Positions 23,646-35,114 of a stretch of DNA of 64,000 bases are shown here, piece by piece. Source of the stretch: Polyporus tsugae. Its lineage: Eukaryota > Basidiomycota > Agaricomycetes > Polyporales > Polyporaceae. Positions within the stretch are counted from its first letter, which is position 1. Every line of letters starts with the position of its first letter. Position numbers and translations under genes: made by a program. Below the pieces are notes generated by a model. That model had not been told where the DNA came from. It saw only the letters and a program-made list of their open reading frames with translations, and ran no database searches. Location: the NCBI GenBank assembly GCA_024305745.1, contig JAHRBS010000001.1, positions 620,001 to 684,000 of the forward strand. The letters are read 5' to 3'.

Positions 23646-25177
23646 TCACCTGAGAAGGGGAGATCGTGATCTCGCTCTGCGTTCATGCCGCCCCCGCTCT
23701 TCCCATCCACCCATCTCATCGCAGAGAGGTTTGAAATGTGTCGAGAACATCATTTCAAGGGTGCCTGTCGATATCCCTATGTGAAAGAGCGGATTTTGCA
23801 GTGGGAGCGGCAATGTTCGCGTCCTGACAGGCCTCCACCGCTTCCGACTGGCTGGGTTCGTGGTGCTGGCATCCGAGCATGTCAGCATGAAGCTCTGTGC
23901 CGTCGCAAGACCGACATCTGACTCACCGCGTACGATAGAGACCGCTGTTCCCCTGCCCACGGGGGCTCGCCCTCTGCGCTCAATGTTGCCGGCCATCCTG
24001 ACAGTCGTCCGAGGGTGACTGGTATCGCAGGAAGCGGTGCAGAATACGCTATAAGCGGGGCGATGTAAGCACAAGAAGCCGAGGACAAACAGCGGGGTAC
24101 GCACAAGACGGAGAGGGAAGCGGCGTGTTAGTATAGCGTCGACCATAACAAGCATCGAGTACGCGCGAGAAGCCGACCACCGATCTTGTGAATGCGCGAT
24201 TGGAGCGTCGGAATCTGCAAGGGTTGCTGAATGGTAGCGGGGAGGGTTGTCAGGGAGGGTTCGGGGATGTCCGAACTTGATGGGACGTACCCGGGACGGA
24301 GAGACCAGAGCAGGGGCGGGGAGGCTGGCAACTGGGAGGGAGGACGCTGACCGCGTCTTGAGAACTTGCCGGCGCGTCGTCTGTGCCTTCTAAGATGGAG
24401 GCAGATTGATTCACGTTGATCCGACTTCAGGACGACGCCGACCATTGTGTTGTTCACGAGTGCGGAGGCTCGTTGATCGGGCGTGTCACCGCCTTAGCTG
24501 TAGACAAGGTACGGGTATCCGTCTTGACATTCAATGGAGGACACCCCGCGCGCAGGGGTTGGGGCTAGTGGGATCATGAGTTGGGTGACCACCGAGAAGG
24601 GGGTTTCGAGGGCACGCACTAGAAACACCAAACACGACACTTACAAGATATGGTCGCCCGCACAGACACTATGCATTGATTACTTGATGGAGACGGCAGA
24701 ACCGGGAGGTCGCGAATCTGGACGAGAACAACCGAGGAAGTGAGTTGCAGGGAAGGCGAAGCGAGACGGAAACCACGCTCACCAGAAGATTGCATGCTTG
24801 AGGTAGTCTCCAGATTTCCGACCGGTGAGGGGCCCACTGTGAGGCGCGTCGAAGGCGGGGACGAATTTCAGACGAGAAACCAGCACCGATGGAAGAGACA
24901 GGAGAGCAGTGTTGACGACGAGCGGCTGACGGGGCAAGTCCGTGTCTACAACGGTTCACGAGAACGGCTTCGAGCGGGTCCTAGACTCATTGGCGTTGAG
25001 AGAGACTGAGACTGCACTGAACGGAGACGGACGAGGTCGACGCGTCCGATAGCATCGATATCCGCGAGCAGGGAAGTTGGAACGATCGGAGAACGATCGG
25101 CCCAGCAGATCTGAGATTGGCCATCTCACTGCGGACACCTCCTTCCTTCTCATCCACTCGCCTGCCCTTGGACGACC
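23646..25177 (-). repeat. Repeat module U, copy C
   Basis: The longest copy of module U (~1.5 kb). Shared landmarks are the CACCAGAAGATTGCATG region near 24780, aligned with the CTTACCAGAGGGTGCGA region of copies B and D, and the GTGTTGACGACGAGCGG block near 24910. No MBL fragment lies to its left, unlike in copies A, B and D. No intact reading frame was recognised. Confidence 0.5.
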
Positions 25178-27010
25178 ATGCCGAGCATCTCTAATTAACG
25201 AATCTTTCCAATAGAACACCTATTCTTCCAACTCCAAAGCTCAGCCAGAGCTCATCCCTCGCACCAGGCTGATCCTGCGACGCGTCCTCCCCGAATTTCT
25301 CTGTCTCCGCGACATTGTACGGCCCAACTCTCTGGATGTGAAAAGGAAACATGTGGGCCTTCACCGTGATCTAGGTATGTCAGCCACTGAAAACTATTGA
25401 GCCGCTCTAGAGGGTACATTGCACAGGAGCCTTCGCTCACGCCGACGTAGATACCCATCTGAAGGCAACACGCGTACGGAAGTCATCCCCCGACCACCTT
25501 CCCAAGAAGCCATGTCCTCCCAGGCCTGCAGCTGATCGTGCAACCATCCCCCCTTTCAACCAGCCTACTCCGCGCGTTTACCATTACGCCGACAGTCCTT
25601 CCGATCGAGCTTGTTCGTATCCTGAACCCTACGGTTTTTTTCCATGTTCTGGCCACGGATCGCGAACGCGTTCTCCCCCCGCCAAATCACTGCTCTCCAC
25701 GATGATCGCTCCACGATCATATTCGCATGCGCAGGACGAACAGCAAGGCGACTTATGGGGGCGAGTAAAGGATATATGGTTTATGGCGCGTTCAGGAAGC
25801 AGGTGCGATTCACTTTTTCATCTCATCCTCTACTATCGCTCGACGCTAACAACTTCCGTTCCAGCCAGAGTACAGGCGTCGGGCTGGCTTTAATTTCTTC
25901 TCCAGACACACAACTGCCGCGGCATAGACGCTTGTATGAGGATATCCTTGCCGCCCTTGAGTCCACGTCTTTCGAAGAACCATCTGGTAACCCTAATTCT
26001 CCTGCTATCTCCGACATTGGCACCATTGCGTTCCGCCTTAATGCCCTTCCGCGACGTCCTTGTCGCCCCACACGCGCACATAGAGACCCTCACACCGGCT
26101 TCAGACAACCCGAACCAACTTCTCATCACCAATACTGTGCGTTCAATCCCGGGACTCCCAGAGTTCGTGAAGGACGACTGATCGCAGTTCGTCTTGGGTT
26201 CTATGGAAGGGAAGGGTTTGAAGGCGGCGATCACTTGACAGGCCATGCTCTGACAGAAGGCTGCAATTATCGCCGCCGAGTCGCGTTGAGCCGCCATGGA
26301 AAACCTGGCTGAATAGGCTGGACGTGTCTGCTGGCGCGGAGACCGTACAACCTCATCGTCGTCGTTGGGTGCATCGACTCATCCAAGCACTCGAAACTGC
26401 GCGATCAGATGTCCCCTCCCTCCATACTTCCCGATACCGACTCGCTCAACCCTCCCGAACCAGAGCTTAAACGTGTCCAGGTTTCACCAAACACCCCTAG
26501 TACCTTATTTGTCACTGCCCTACACTGCTCACCGCGCAGAACCGCATCCAAGCCCTCGTCATCGCGTCATCCCTCCATCCGTTCGTCCGCCTACGACGGT
26601 GAGCCCGGCGGAGCAGGCACGAAGGTCGTCAACGTCGTGGACAAAGGGGTGCGCGTCCGGCGCGCGCGCGCAGACGACTCCCGCGGCTACGACCCAGTGG
26701 AAAAGGTACGGCGGTCGACCGCACACTTCAGCCGCGCGACTCGGTGGTCGTCCTCCTGCAGAACTCGAGGCGCCCCTTGCGAGGGTTCGTGGCATGGTCG
26801 GTCTTTAGGCCAGACTCGGAGACGTCTGCAGAGGGGGAGGGAACGTCCGGAAAAGTGTCCGCGGCTGTATTTGGGCTGGAGGACCCGAAGAGCGTGTTTG
26901 TTGGCTGGGAAAGGGGGGCGCAGGAGGCCGGGGGCGATTGAGGGTTTCGAGGATGAGATGCGCGTGTGGAAGGTCCAGGAGACGTTCAGCAAGATCAGCG
27001 CAGTGGTGGG
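25178..27010 (+). pseudogene. TCP11-like gene relic, copy C
   Basis: The start codon is followed within six codons by TAA, in the block that reads NASFQ in copies A and B. Later blocks match copy A: QLLIT, SQFVLGSME, KAAIT, then TGA at 26236-26238 at the position where copies A and D have TAG, then QAML. Farther on come a TKVVNVVDKG block and a VRVRRARADDSRG block. Multiple frameshifts and stops make it non-coding. It lies tail-to-tail with F-box/WD40 copy 2, as copy A does with F-box/WD40 copy 1. Confidence 0.55.
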
Positions 27011-27375
27011 CTAGGCGGATCGGGTATGGGAGGCCTTGGTAACAACTGCGGAGACTGGTCGTGCGCCGGTGGCCGATGAGGAGAGTACTAGTGCAGTTGA
27101 AGACCAGAATGGAGAGCATAATATGTAGCGTACATTGGGTTCGTTCTGGGTTTCTCAAGAAGTATGCTAACTGTATTTAACAACTGCTGTAGCAGTCATA
27201 CGAGACGGTACCGAGTGTGCGGTGTAATCATGCTCGTCTACGCAGTGGGAATGAATATTCAGAAAACAAGCAGATATCCGTATTTTGGGAAGTTTGAAAG
27301 CAAACGACGGTGCGATGCAACATAGAGCAGACAAGTAGTCAGATGTGAGGGAAAATGGCAGATACGAGGTGTAAG
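27011..27375. other. Spacer between TCP11-like relic C and F-box/WD40 copy 2
   Basis: This 365-nt A/T-richer stretch should contain the 3' UTR of the F-box/WD40 gene (-). No gene or repeat is supported. Confidence 0.4.
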
Positions 27376-29808
27376 CTACAGGTCAAGTTCGTCTGCTGGG
27401 ATGATATCGCACATACGTCGAATAATCACCGCCCCATCCGACCCTCCAGACAAGAGCACCTTCCCATCCGGAGTGAAGGCGGCCCGCCTCACCTTGCCGT
27501 CGTGCTCGGAGAACGTCGCCACACATGACCCATCTCCAGTTCTCCAGAGCCGCACTGTGTGATCGTGCGACGTCGACACGATATACCTCGCGCATGGAGA
27601 GAAACATGCCTTCAGAACGCGATCTGTGTGTCCTTCGAGTGAGAGCAGCTCGACGCCGGTGGAGGCGTCCCAGATCTTCATCGTGCCATCCTCCGATCCA
27701 GTCACCACCAGCTTCCCATCCGGTGATAACGCTGCGGCGCGGGCCCCAGTCGTGCCAAAGCTGATGAGCTCTGCTCCGGTTTCGACGTCCAAGATTTTCA
27801 GTTTATTGTAGCTACATAGAATGAGGAGACGCGTGCTTTCAGAGTCGAAAGCGGCGGTGAGGGAGACGTCAACGTTGTAGCCTCCGTAAAGGTCCAGATT
27901 GCAAAGTGGCTTCTGCAGATATATGTGCGGTGACGCAACATCCCAGGCATAGGAGAACTGATGCTCCCCGGAGAAAAGCCAGCGTCCGGTAGGAGAGAAC
28001 AAGAGGGACGTTACGGGGACCTGCTTGTCTCCAAGTACGCGAAGCAGCTGGAATGTATGTGCGTCCCAGAGCCGTACGGATGTATCCCTGGATCCGGTCG
28101 CGATCATGTCGCCGCTGGGAGACCATGCACAGCACGAGACGTTCCTGGCATCGCCCTCGAGCACAGCGGCTCCGCGTGAGCCTTCACTGAGGTCCCAGAT
28201 CACCACCCTCTCAGTGTCTCCGATGGCGGAGACGAGATATCGGCTGTCCGGGGAGAACGCGAGCGAGAACACCTTCTCGTAGTTGTGGGCGACCCATCGT
28301 TGGGCTACCTTTCCACTGCCCACATCCCAAAGAATGATGGTGCCATCATAGGACCCACTTGCCGCCCATTTGCTGTCCGCAGAAACCACAAGAGTCTGTA
28401 CTACTTCGCCATCGTGACCAGCGTGGATAGCTACGTATGGATTCAGTGAGTTCATCCTGCCAATGAAGGTGTACTACCAGAACTCACCTGTGCCGTCGGA
28501 TGACACCGTCACTGCACCGCCCTGGAATAACACCGGAAAGAGCTTTCCGAACTCTTGGGTCCAGAAGGAAAGACTCGCGGCGTGCAGGGCCCGGCCCCGG
28601 AATGTGAGTTGGGGCTGGGAAAACTGAAGCAAGGTGTGTTCCAATTCCTGGCATCGCTTTGATGAACCGGCACGGGACTCAGAAAACCCTTTTGCGATGT
28701 AATACATATCATCATGTTTCATCTCCAGGTAAAGCCCCACCAGAACTTCCTTCAATGTTCCCAGTGAGCCAAGGAACTTCTTTAGTAGCCTGGTGACATC
28801 GGCGATTGTGAAAAGGTCAAAAGTGAACTGGAGGACCAGGGACCGCAGCCAATTCGGAGACCAATCGAACGGTTGCCACGGCGAGACCATGTAGTACCGC
28901 CCTACTAGTACAACACGTATGATGGCATGAGCTCCTGATTGAAGAACTAGCGAGTCTTGCGACGACTGCTGAGAATTCGCAGTGGAACGCGCACCTTGCA
29001 CAGTGAGGCGAGTCTCCGCCGTGGATACACCCCATCCCCAGTCCAAGAGCAGCTCGCTGGCAGATACAGCATCTTTCTGCGTGACACAGTAATCATTATT
29101 GCAAAGGTCAACCTGCAGACCCACACGAGTTCAGCTGCGACAATCGCATCAATGGGCTGGACTCGGACTTACCGTGAGTGTCTGCAGCCGCACTCGCCCA
29201 CGTAGGCGTCGTCTCATCGCTTCGAGAGGTGCTCGACTGAGATGATCTGCCATTTGGACCACGAAGAGATTCTTGCACGTGAGATGTACGATGTTTGGGA
29301 ATCCTGAGAATGCTCGCACAAAGGCCAGGGGTGTCGCGAACAAAAGGCCAGAGAGGCATAGAGTTTGAATGTGGGTGCCGAGTTGGTGGCAGGATGTGAG
29401 AGTAGACTGATGCAGAAGGGTCGTGGACAGATCCATGGGCTGGGTTGCTTTCACCCGCGAGTCAGTGAATGTGATGTCAGAAAGATTTGGCAGGTCTTTG
29501 AGGAGCGGGACAGGGGAAAAGTCTTTTGGGTGTACACGGATGGAGCGAACAAAGGGTTTCAGGTGAGGTTTGGCCCGGAGGAAGTCGCAGAAGTCAAAGA
29601 TCTGGTCCCTGCTCTGGAATTCGGCATCGGTGACCAGGAAACAGAGACTCCGGGGACGGAGATCGCTGCATGTGAGAGAGAAGTTGCGTATCGTGCTGCG
29701 ATGGTCGCCCGAGTGGCCGATGACTCTCTCGATGACTTCCCGAGGCAGTCGGGGGGATTGCATGGTGAGACGAGTATGAGGTGGAGGGGAATCGATAAGA
29801 ACGGGCAC
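27376..29808 (-). CDS. F-box/WD40 fusion protein, copy 2
   Basis: Four exons on -, 29808-29173, 29112-28995, 28946-28488 and 28430-27376, give 755 residues. The order matches copy 1: F-box-like N-terminus (RLPREVIERVIGHSGD), long linker, then a WD40 domain from about residue 405 with GTIILWDV, TSVRLWDA, GTMKIWDA and HTVRLWRT blade ends. The last intron (28431-28487) has an in-frame stop after the exon and an ATG inside. Without splicing it would look like two adjacent genes, F-box and WD40. Copy 1 has an intron of similar size at the same place and phase, which supports one fused gene. The C-terminus (RRMCDIIPADELDL) is intact here. The likely role is SCF ubiquitin-ligase substrate recognition, substrate unknown. 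It is flanked by broken duplicated genes and is the best preserved member of the unit on this strand. Confidence 0.8.
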
Positions 29809-30108
29809 TGGGCGACTGCACTCACTCGATGAAGAGCGGGCCGGACAGCACGCATGTGCCTCATGTTGATGTTATGGTACCATGACCAGTATCCGAACCT
29901 ATCAAAAGATGTTCGCCGCCGAAGTACCGATCCACATTGCACAAAAGTAGACATAAAAAGTTGACCGAAAGTTTCGTACCTAACGGGCCCACAACCCGAT
30001 AAAGCATCATCAGCTTTCTGCTGGACAAAACGGTGGAACGGGTTGCAGCATGGTGCTCCTCATTCGAACGGAAAACATCCTCCGGCGATGTCTATCCCCG
30101 AATACTGA

Positions 30109-30880
30109 CTACATACCTAGTGACCGATTGTCGTGCCCCCGCATTTCCGGCGTGCCCTGCACCACCCCGAGCGAATCACACAACCTCGACAACTGTGACC
30201 ACAGCGGTTCGATCCTGCGTCCCACTCTCCTTTCCAGGTTGTACCGCGGCGCGTCGTGCGTGAGTATCACCCCATGGCACGCGCGGGAACGTCTCCGCCA
30301 GGCCCCGAATCTTCGCCATATGCAGTCCCGCCCGCTCCCTGTCCCGACGCGCTCCTTCCCGCTCACGGTGTCCCCCGCAAGGCAGATCCATCTACCTCCA
30401 TCGGGTGTGCGTGCGAGGACGTCCAGGTGCCTAGGGGTGTGGCCTGGTTGTCTGGGTCTCCGCCTTGGGCGAACTGTCTGCCCCGACGAGGGAGGTCGCT
30501 TGCGTGCAGCGCGCAGGCGCCGATGTGGCTGAAGTAGAGGTGTGAGGAACAGACGTATGTGATGTCGTGTGGCGCGACCCAGCCCCTGGTGAGTGCATCT
30601 GCGGCCTTGGACGGGACCTGGCATGCGCTCCAGGTCGCCAAGCATGTGGTTCTAGTGCTCCTTGCGGATGCCGAGGTCGAAAAGGTCGTTGGTCTTGATG
30701 TGGCGGAGGGAGAACACGAGACTGAAGGTTTGCGCATTCATCTGGCTTGGTGGTATTGATGATATAGTGGAGGGGGGCGCGCAGAAGCTTGCTTCGAGGG
30801 CCGAGACTGGGCGGAAGGCCTGATCCGGTTTGTGTGCGGGGAGATCTGTTGTGTAATGCGCTTCCTCATCGCTGTGTTCT
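30109..30880 (-). pseudogene. MBL-fold gene relic 2
   Basis: On - the start region reads LPAHKPDQAF, then LEASFC, a frame-damaged middle, RHIKTNDLFDLGIRKEH, and near the end HLDVLARTPDGG and LAGDTVSG. These match the open gene at 35115-36023 in order. The HLHFDH block survives only as altered DNA in another frame. Several frameshifts are present. It sits left of module U copy D, the same order as relics 0 and 1. Confidence 0.75.
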
Positions 30881-30899
30881 GTGCGTGCATAAGCGTGGT

Positions 30900-32286
30900 C
30901 GTTTGACAGACACGACATACCTATAACACAAAAATGAATGCAAGCCCGGTCGGAAGTCGAGCTCGCGCGATGAGGGATTCATGGAGGCGTTTCGTTAGGC
31001 TTGCTGGCGTGTGTGGAAGAGGAGAAAGTAGATGATTCGATTTTTCCAAATACTATTGAGCACGAGATGCCAAGGACAAACTGGCGGGAGACGGAGACTC
31101 ACGAGATGGGGAGGGAAGCGAGGTGGCGATGGGGTCCATTGCAAACGCCGAGGCAGTCTTAGGAAGCCGACTATGTAACCATTTTGCGGATGCGAGAGGC
31201 AAGACATGCGCTATCAGTGCGTCGACCGCGGCTGTCATTGGTCTTTAACGGTAGGATGAGTTATCGCGGCACGTTCTGGGACGTCCAGACTCGGCGAGGC
31301 GCACTTGAGACGGTGAGATCAAGGCCAGGTAGTAGAGGTTTGGAAGTGGGAGGGAAGGACGTTGTCCGCGTCTTCCAGACTTGCTGATGCATTATCCATG
31401 CCTTCCGACATAGAGGCGCATTCGCGTCAATCTAACGTCAGGACGAGGCCAACCGATGTGCCGTTTGCCAGTGGGGAGAGCTCGTTGGTCCGTCGTCACG
31501 CACTTGGCCGTTAGTGGCGGGCGGGCATTTATGTTGCTGTACATCCAGAGTTTGCGGCATGAGGCTAGTAAGATCGCGCAAGCGGGACGATGCAGGAGTT
31601 GGGCGAGGAGGGGACGTGAAGCTGATGAGACAGCACACAGTGCTGTATGGCAGAGACGGTGGTGGTGAGGACGCGCGTAAGGGTCTAAAACAGCAGCACG
31701 AACCTGACACTGGCACGACCCGTTCACATCGCGGAGGCGGTAGATCCAGGACGCTGGGATTCTGCACGAGAACAGTCGAAGAAGTGAGTTGGGGGGGAGG
31801 GAGTTAGAGGCAAGACGTGTACGACACTTACCAGAGGGTGCGATGCGCGACACATGCACGACATAGAGCCGTGGTGAGCGTTGCCAATGCTCGAGGCATG
31901 TTCAAGGGTTCCAAGGGATAACGGCCCATTACGATGCACGTCGAAGGTGGTAGGTAGGGAACACCAGCTCCACTGGAAGAGACGGAAGGGCGGTATTGAC
32001 AAGCGGCTAACCAAGAGAGTCTGTGCTGAGACGGCCGGCGAGAACGAGAAAGGTTTTCAGCAGGCCGCGGCGCGTTGAAAATTGACGTTGAGAGAGAGAG
32101 AGAGCCTGACTGCGAGAGGAGGTGGCGAGACGGAGTCCGATCGTCACGGACGAGTCGGGCGTATGGCATGCCCAGAGACGCCCTTCGCGAGCATGCTCAA
32201 CATCGTCCGCCTTCTTTTCTGAATCCATTACCGCCTCTCACCGCCTGCCCATCCCATCAGATCCCATCCAGACTCTTCAGTGTACA
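30900..32286 (-). repeat. Repeat module U, copy D
   Basis: About 1.4 kb, aligned with copy B around GTACGACACTTACCAGAGGG at 31818 and with copy C farther right. As in copy B, - contains open stretches interrupted by donor-like CTG|GTAAGT. A simple (GA)n run lies at 32091-32102. Family unknown. Confidence 0.55.
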
Positions 32287-33740
32287 ATGCTGAGCATCTC
32301 TCACTCACCGAGTCACCATGGAATACCCAAGCTTTGGCCCCACCTCTTCGCACCCGATCCTGCGACATATTCTTCCTGAAGGTCTGTATCCTCAATGGCG
32401 TGCGACCTGACTCTTCAGATGTCAAAAGGAGACACGAGGAGCTTTATCATGACTTAGGTATGTCAGCCACTAAAGGCTATTGGATCCCTGACCAAGACAC
32501 TCTTCGTACATTGAGCAGGATCTTTGGCTCACGCCGACGCGCGTGTAACTGATACCCGTCGGAATACAGCACCGAACCAGCCACCCGAATCCCCACAACC
32601 ATCTTCCCAAACCCTGAAGAGCCAATCCTCCCGGGTTAGCAGTTAATCGCGCAACCGGCCACTTTGGCAACTACCCTAGTCCTCATGTTTACCACTACGA
32701 CGACGGTTCTTCCGATCGAGCGTATTCGTATCCTGAACTAGACGTTTGTCCTCTACCTGCTGGCCGCGGATTCCTAACGCATCCTTCCCCTAGCAAATCG
32801 CTGCTTTCTATGATGATCGCTCCACGGTCAAATTGACATAAAGGCAAGCCATGTTGGAAGACTCGGAGCGCGTGAAGGATATAGTTCATAGCACATTCTG
32901 GAAGGAGGTGTGAATCATTTTCTCTGCTCCTATCTCTTTTTGCTGACAGCTTTACTCTGGCGCGAATAGAGGCACTGCAGTCGCTCTCGAGTTCCTCTAC
33001 ACAACTACCACGGCTTCGACGCTTGTATGAGGATATACTTGCGACCCTTCAGCCCTTTCTTCGGAAGAACCACCCCTTATACAAGCTTTGGACGAGCCAA
33101 ACCAACTTGCGATGGCGGAGGATCTCGGCCGACTCGTCGCTGAGACTGCGCGTCAATCCTGGAACTCGCAGAATCCATGGACGACTTATCGCAGCTCATG
33201 CTGGGCTCTATGGAAGAGCAGGACCCGAAGGCGATTATAACATAGCAGGCTATGCTCCAAGAGAAGGCCCTCATCCCGCGAACTCTGCAGTCATCTGTCC
33301 CCTCCCTACCATATGTGTTCCCGGCAGCGACTCGCCCAACCCTCCCGAACCGGAGCTCCTTCTGTCAGCATCCCCGCACTACTCACCGCGCAGAACTACC
33401 TCCAAGCCCTCATCATCGCAGCGTCCCTCTGTTCGCTCGTCCGCCTGCCTCCCCGACCCGGGTCCGCCCTTCTCAACGTCAACCCTCGACGGCGGTGTTC
33501 CGAGTTTCCTGGAGCACATATGGGCACTCCTCAAAGCATCCGCCGACGAGGAGCCCGTGTGGAAGACACAAAGATCGTCAACCTCGCGGACAAAGTGGTG
33601 CGCGTCCGGCGCGGGTACGCGGACGACTCCTGTGGCTCCGACTGGGAGGAGAAGGCGCGGCTACGCACGGCAGTCGACCGCACGCTCCAGCCGCACGACT
33701 TCGTCCTCCTCTAGAGGCGCCTTTTGCAAGGACTCGCGGT
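32287..33740 (+). pseudogene. TCP11-like gene relic, copy D
   Basis: This is the best preserved TCP11-like copy. An LNGVRPDSSDVKRRHEEL block is followed by SATKGYWIPDQDTL, RVKDIVHSTFWKE, RLRRLYEDILATLQPFL and LAESMDDLSQLMLGSMEEQ. TAG at 33243-33245 comes next, then QAMLQEKALI. The end carries a TKIVNLADKVVRVRRGYADD stretch and VDRTLQPHDFVLL. Frame changes between these blocks cannot all be explained by introns, and the TAG lies inside the conserved helix region. From about 33740 the TCP11-like similarity fades into an F-box/LRR-like tail instead of an F-box/WD40 gene. Confidence 0.55.
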
Positions 33741-34724
33741 GTGGTTGGTTTCAGCATCTACTAATGGACGGGCATCGAGCCCCATCCACACACAAACGGG
33801 CAGAGAACGGCCAAGAAAGCGACCGCGCCGAGCTAGACGTCGACGCAGAGCGAGCGGACCAGACGAGGCTGGTTGTGACGGCATTCCGAAAGGTGTCCCC
33901 CATATGGGCCGAGATCTCCCTCAGGGTTGGAGGTCGTCTAATGGAGTTCTGGAAGGAGATTGCTGCAGACCCGCCGCGATTGAGGTACCTGGAGCTGAGA
34001 GTGCACTTGGCGAAGGTGGATGCCGCATACGCAGGCTGGCTCGTGAGTGCTTGTTTCCCAGCTGGCACGGCCTTCTTGAAGTTTACCGGACTCTGACTCG
34101 GAATCACGCCCCCAGGACAACATACCCGGAGCGCTTGCGTCACTCCCTCTCCTCGTCCTGCGGCTGCACCTTAGCGAAATGCCGAGCGTGGAGCTGCAGA
34201 TGATTAGCAATGTCCAATGGCACACCTTGGACAGTCCAGTATACGAACTGCAGAAGCTGCTTGCCAAACAGCTCTATAATACACGAGTGGAGGCTGCGAG
34301 GAGTCTTCCCCGTCGGCTCGCGGATGCGGTTCCCTCCTTGAGGGTTGTGGCGATCGCTGATGGACAATCGGATTCGGACTACGACGGGACGCCGTTCTTC
34401 GCGCATCCGCGAGGGAGCGAGCGCGTCAGTCGTCTCCCCGTCAGCCGTCCTCGCGAGAACCTGGATGAATACGCGAATCAGAATACCTGGTACATGGAGC
34501 CGGTAATGGCCTTGGACTGGTGGAGGATCGTGCGGGATGGGGACGAGGTTGTGCGGCTGGATGCGCTCACGGCCAACCAGGGGGAGCGTATGCAGAGGTT
34601 CTTCGAGGAATCGGACTTGGAGATTCTGGACCGCATCGATGGTGAGCTTCTTATGTTCGCGCTGAATCTTGCTGATGACCGGGGTTTGCTCACTGTTTTT
34701 ACAGACTTCATTTCGGAGTTGTGA
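33741..34724 (+). pseudogene. F-box/LRR-like C-terminal fragment fused to TCP11-like relic D
   Basis: Two overlapping open frames (33867-34096 and 34179-34724) read like the C-terminal part of a polypore F-box/LRR-like protein: LVVTAFRKVSPIWAEISLRV, then LRYLELRVHLAKV, then LPRRLADAVPSLRVVAIAD, ending WRIVRDGDEVVRLDAL and FISEL. The second frame is 181 codons long and undamaged. It has no F-box and no start of its own, and it follows a broken gene. It is probably a truncated insertion or recombination product. Transcription as a short protein cannot be excluded. Confidence 0.45.
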
Positions 34725-35114
34725 GTAGCTTCTGTAGGGACAATGTGTCTGCGAGAGACGAATTCTATGAAATCGGACTTGCGGTATCCAAGACCTTATG
34801 TGAGCACAATCGGGAAATGAAGTGCAGGTCCACTGTCGTCCAAAGGTGTTTTGTATCCTTGTCGTTGTTTACCCAGTGGTACGATGATGCAAATTGGGAT
34901 AAATATAATTGTGGCATATGATGACGTTTACTGTCCCACCCTTACTCTAAGAGGAGTCCTGAGTCCTGACAAAGCAGGTTCATGAAACACTCTCATCGTA
35001 CGACTCGCTCGACCACCGACCTAGCTTGCATTTTTGCATTCATCATTGTCAGTAGGTGCGTTATGTGGCATGTACAATACTACTGCAGCTGAAACACGCA
35101 CAGAACACAACATC

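Noticed and set aside
25178..27014. TCP11-like copy C as a functional gene with many small exons
   Set aside because: A stop lies six codons after the start, and several stops fall inside the conserved helix block with no usable splice sites around them.
27376..28455. A stand-alone WD40 gene starting with its own ATG at 28455, separate from the F-box gene
   Set aside because: A conserved-phase intron of 56-57 nt in both paralogs joins it to the F-box frame, and the ATG lies inside that intron in copy 2 and is absent in copy 1.
28474..28500. An ultrashort 28-31 nt intron between F-box and WD40 parts
   Set aside because: The acceptor used would be too close to the donor for fungal splicing. 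A later CAG/TAG gives a normal-sized intron in frame in both copies.
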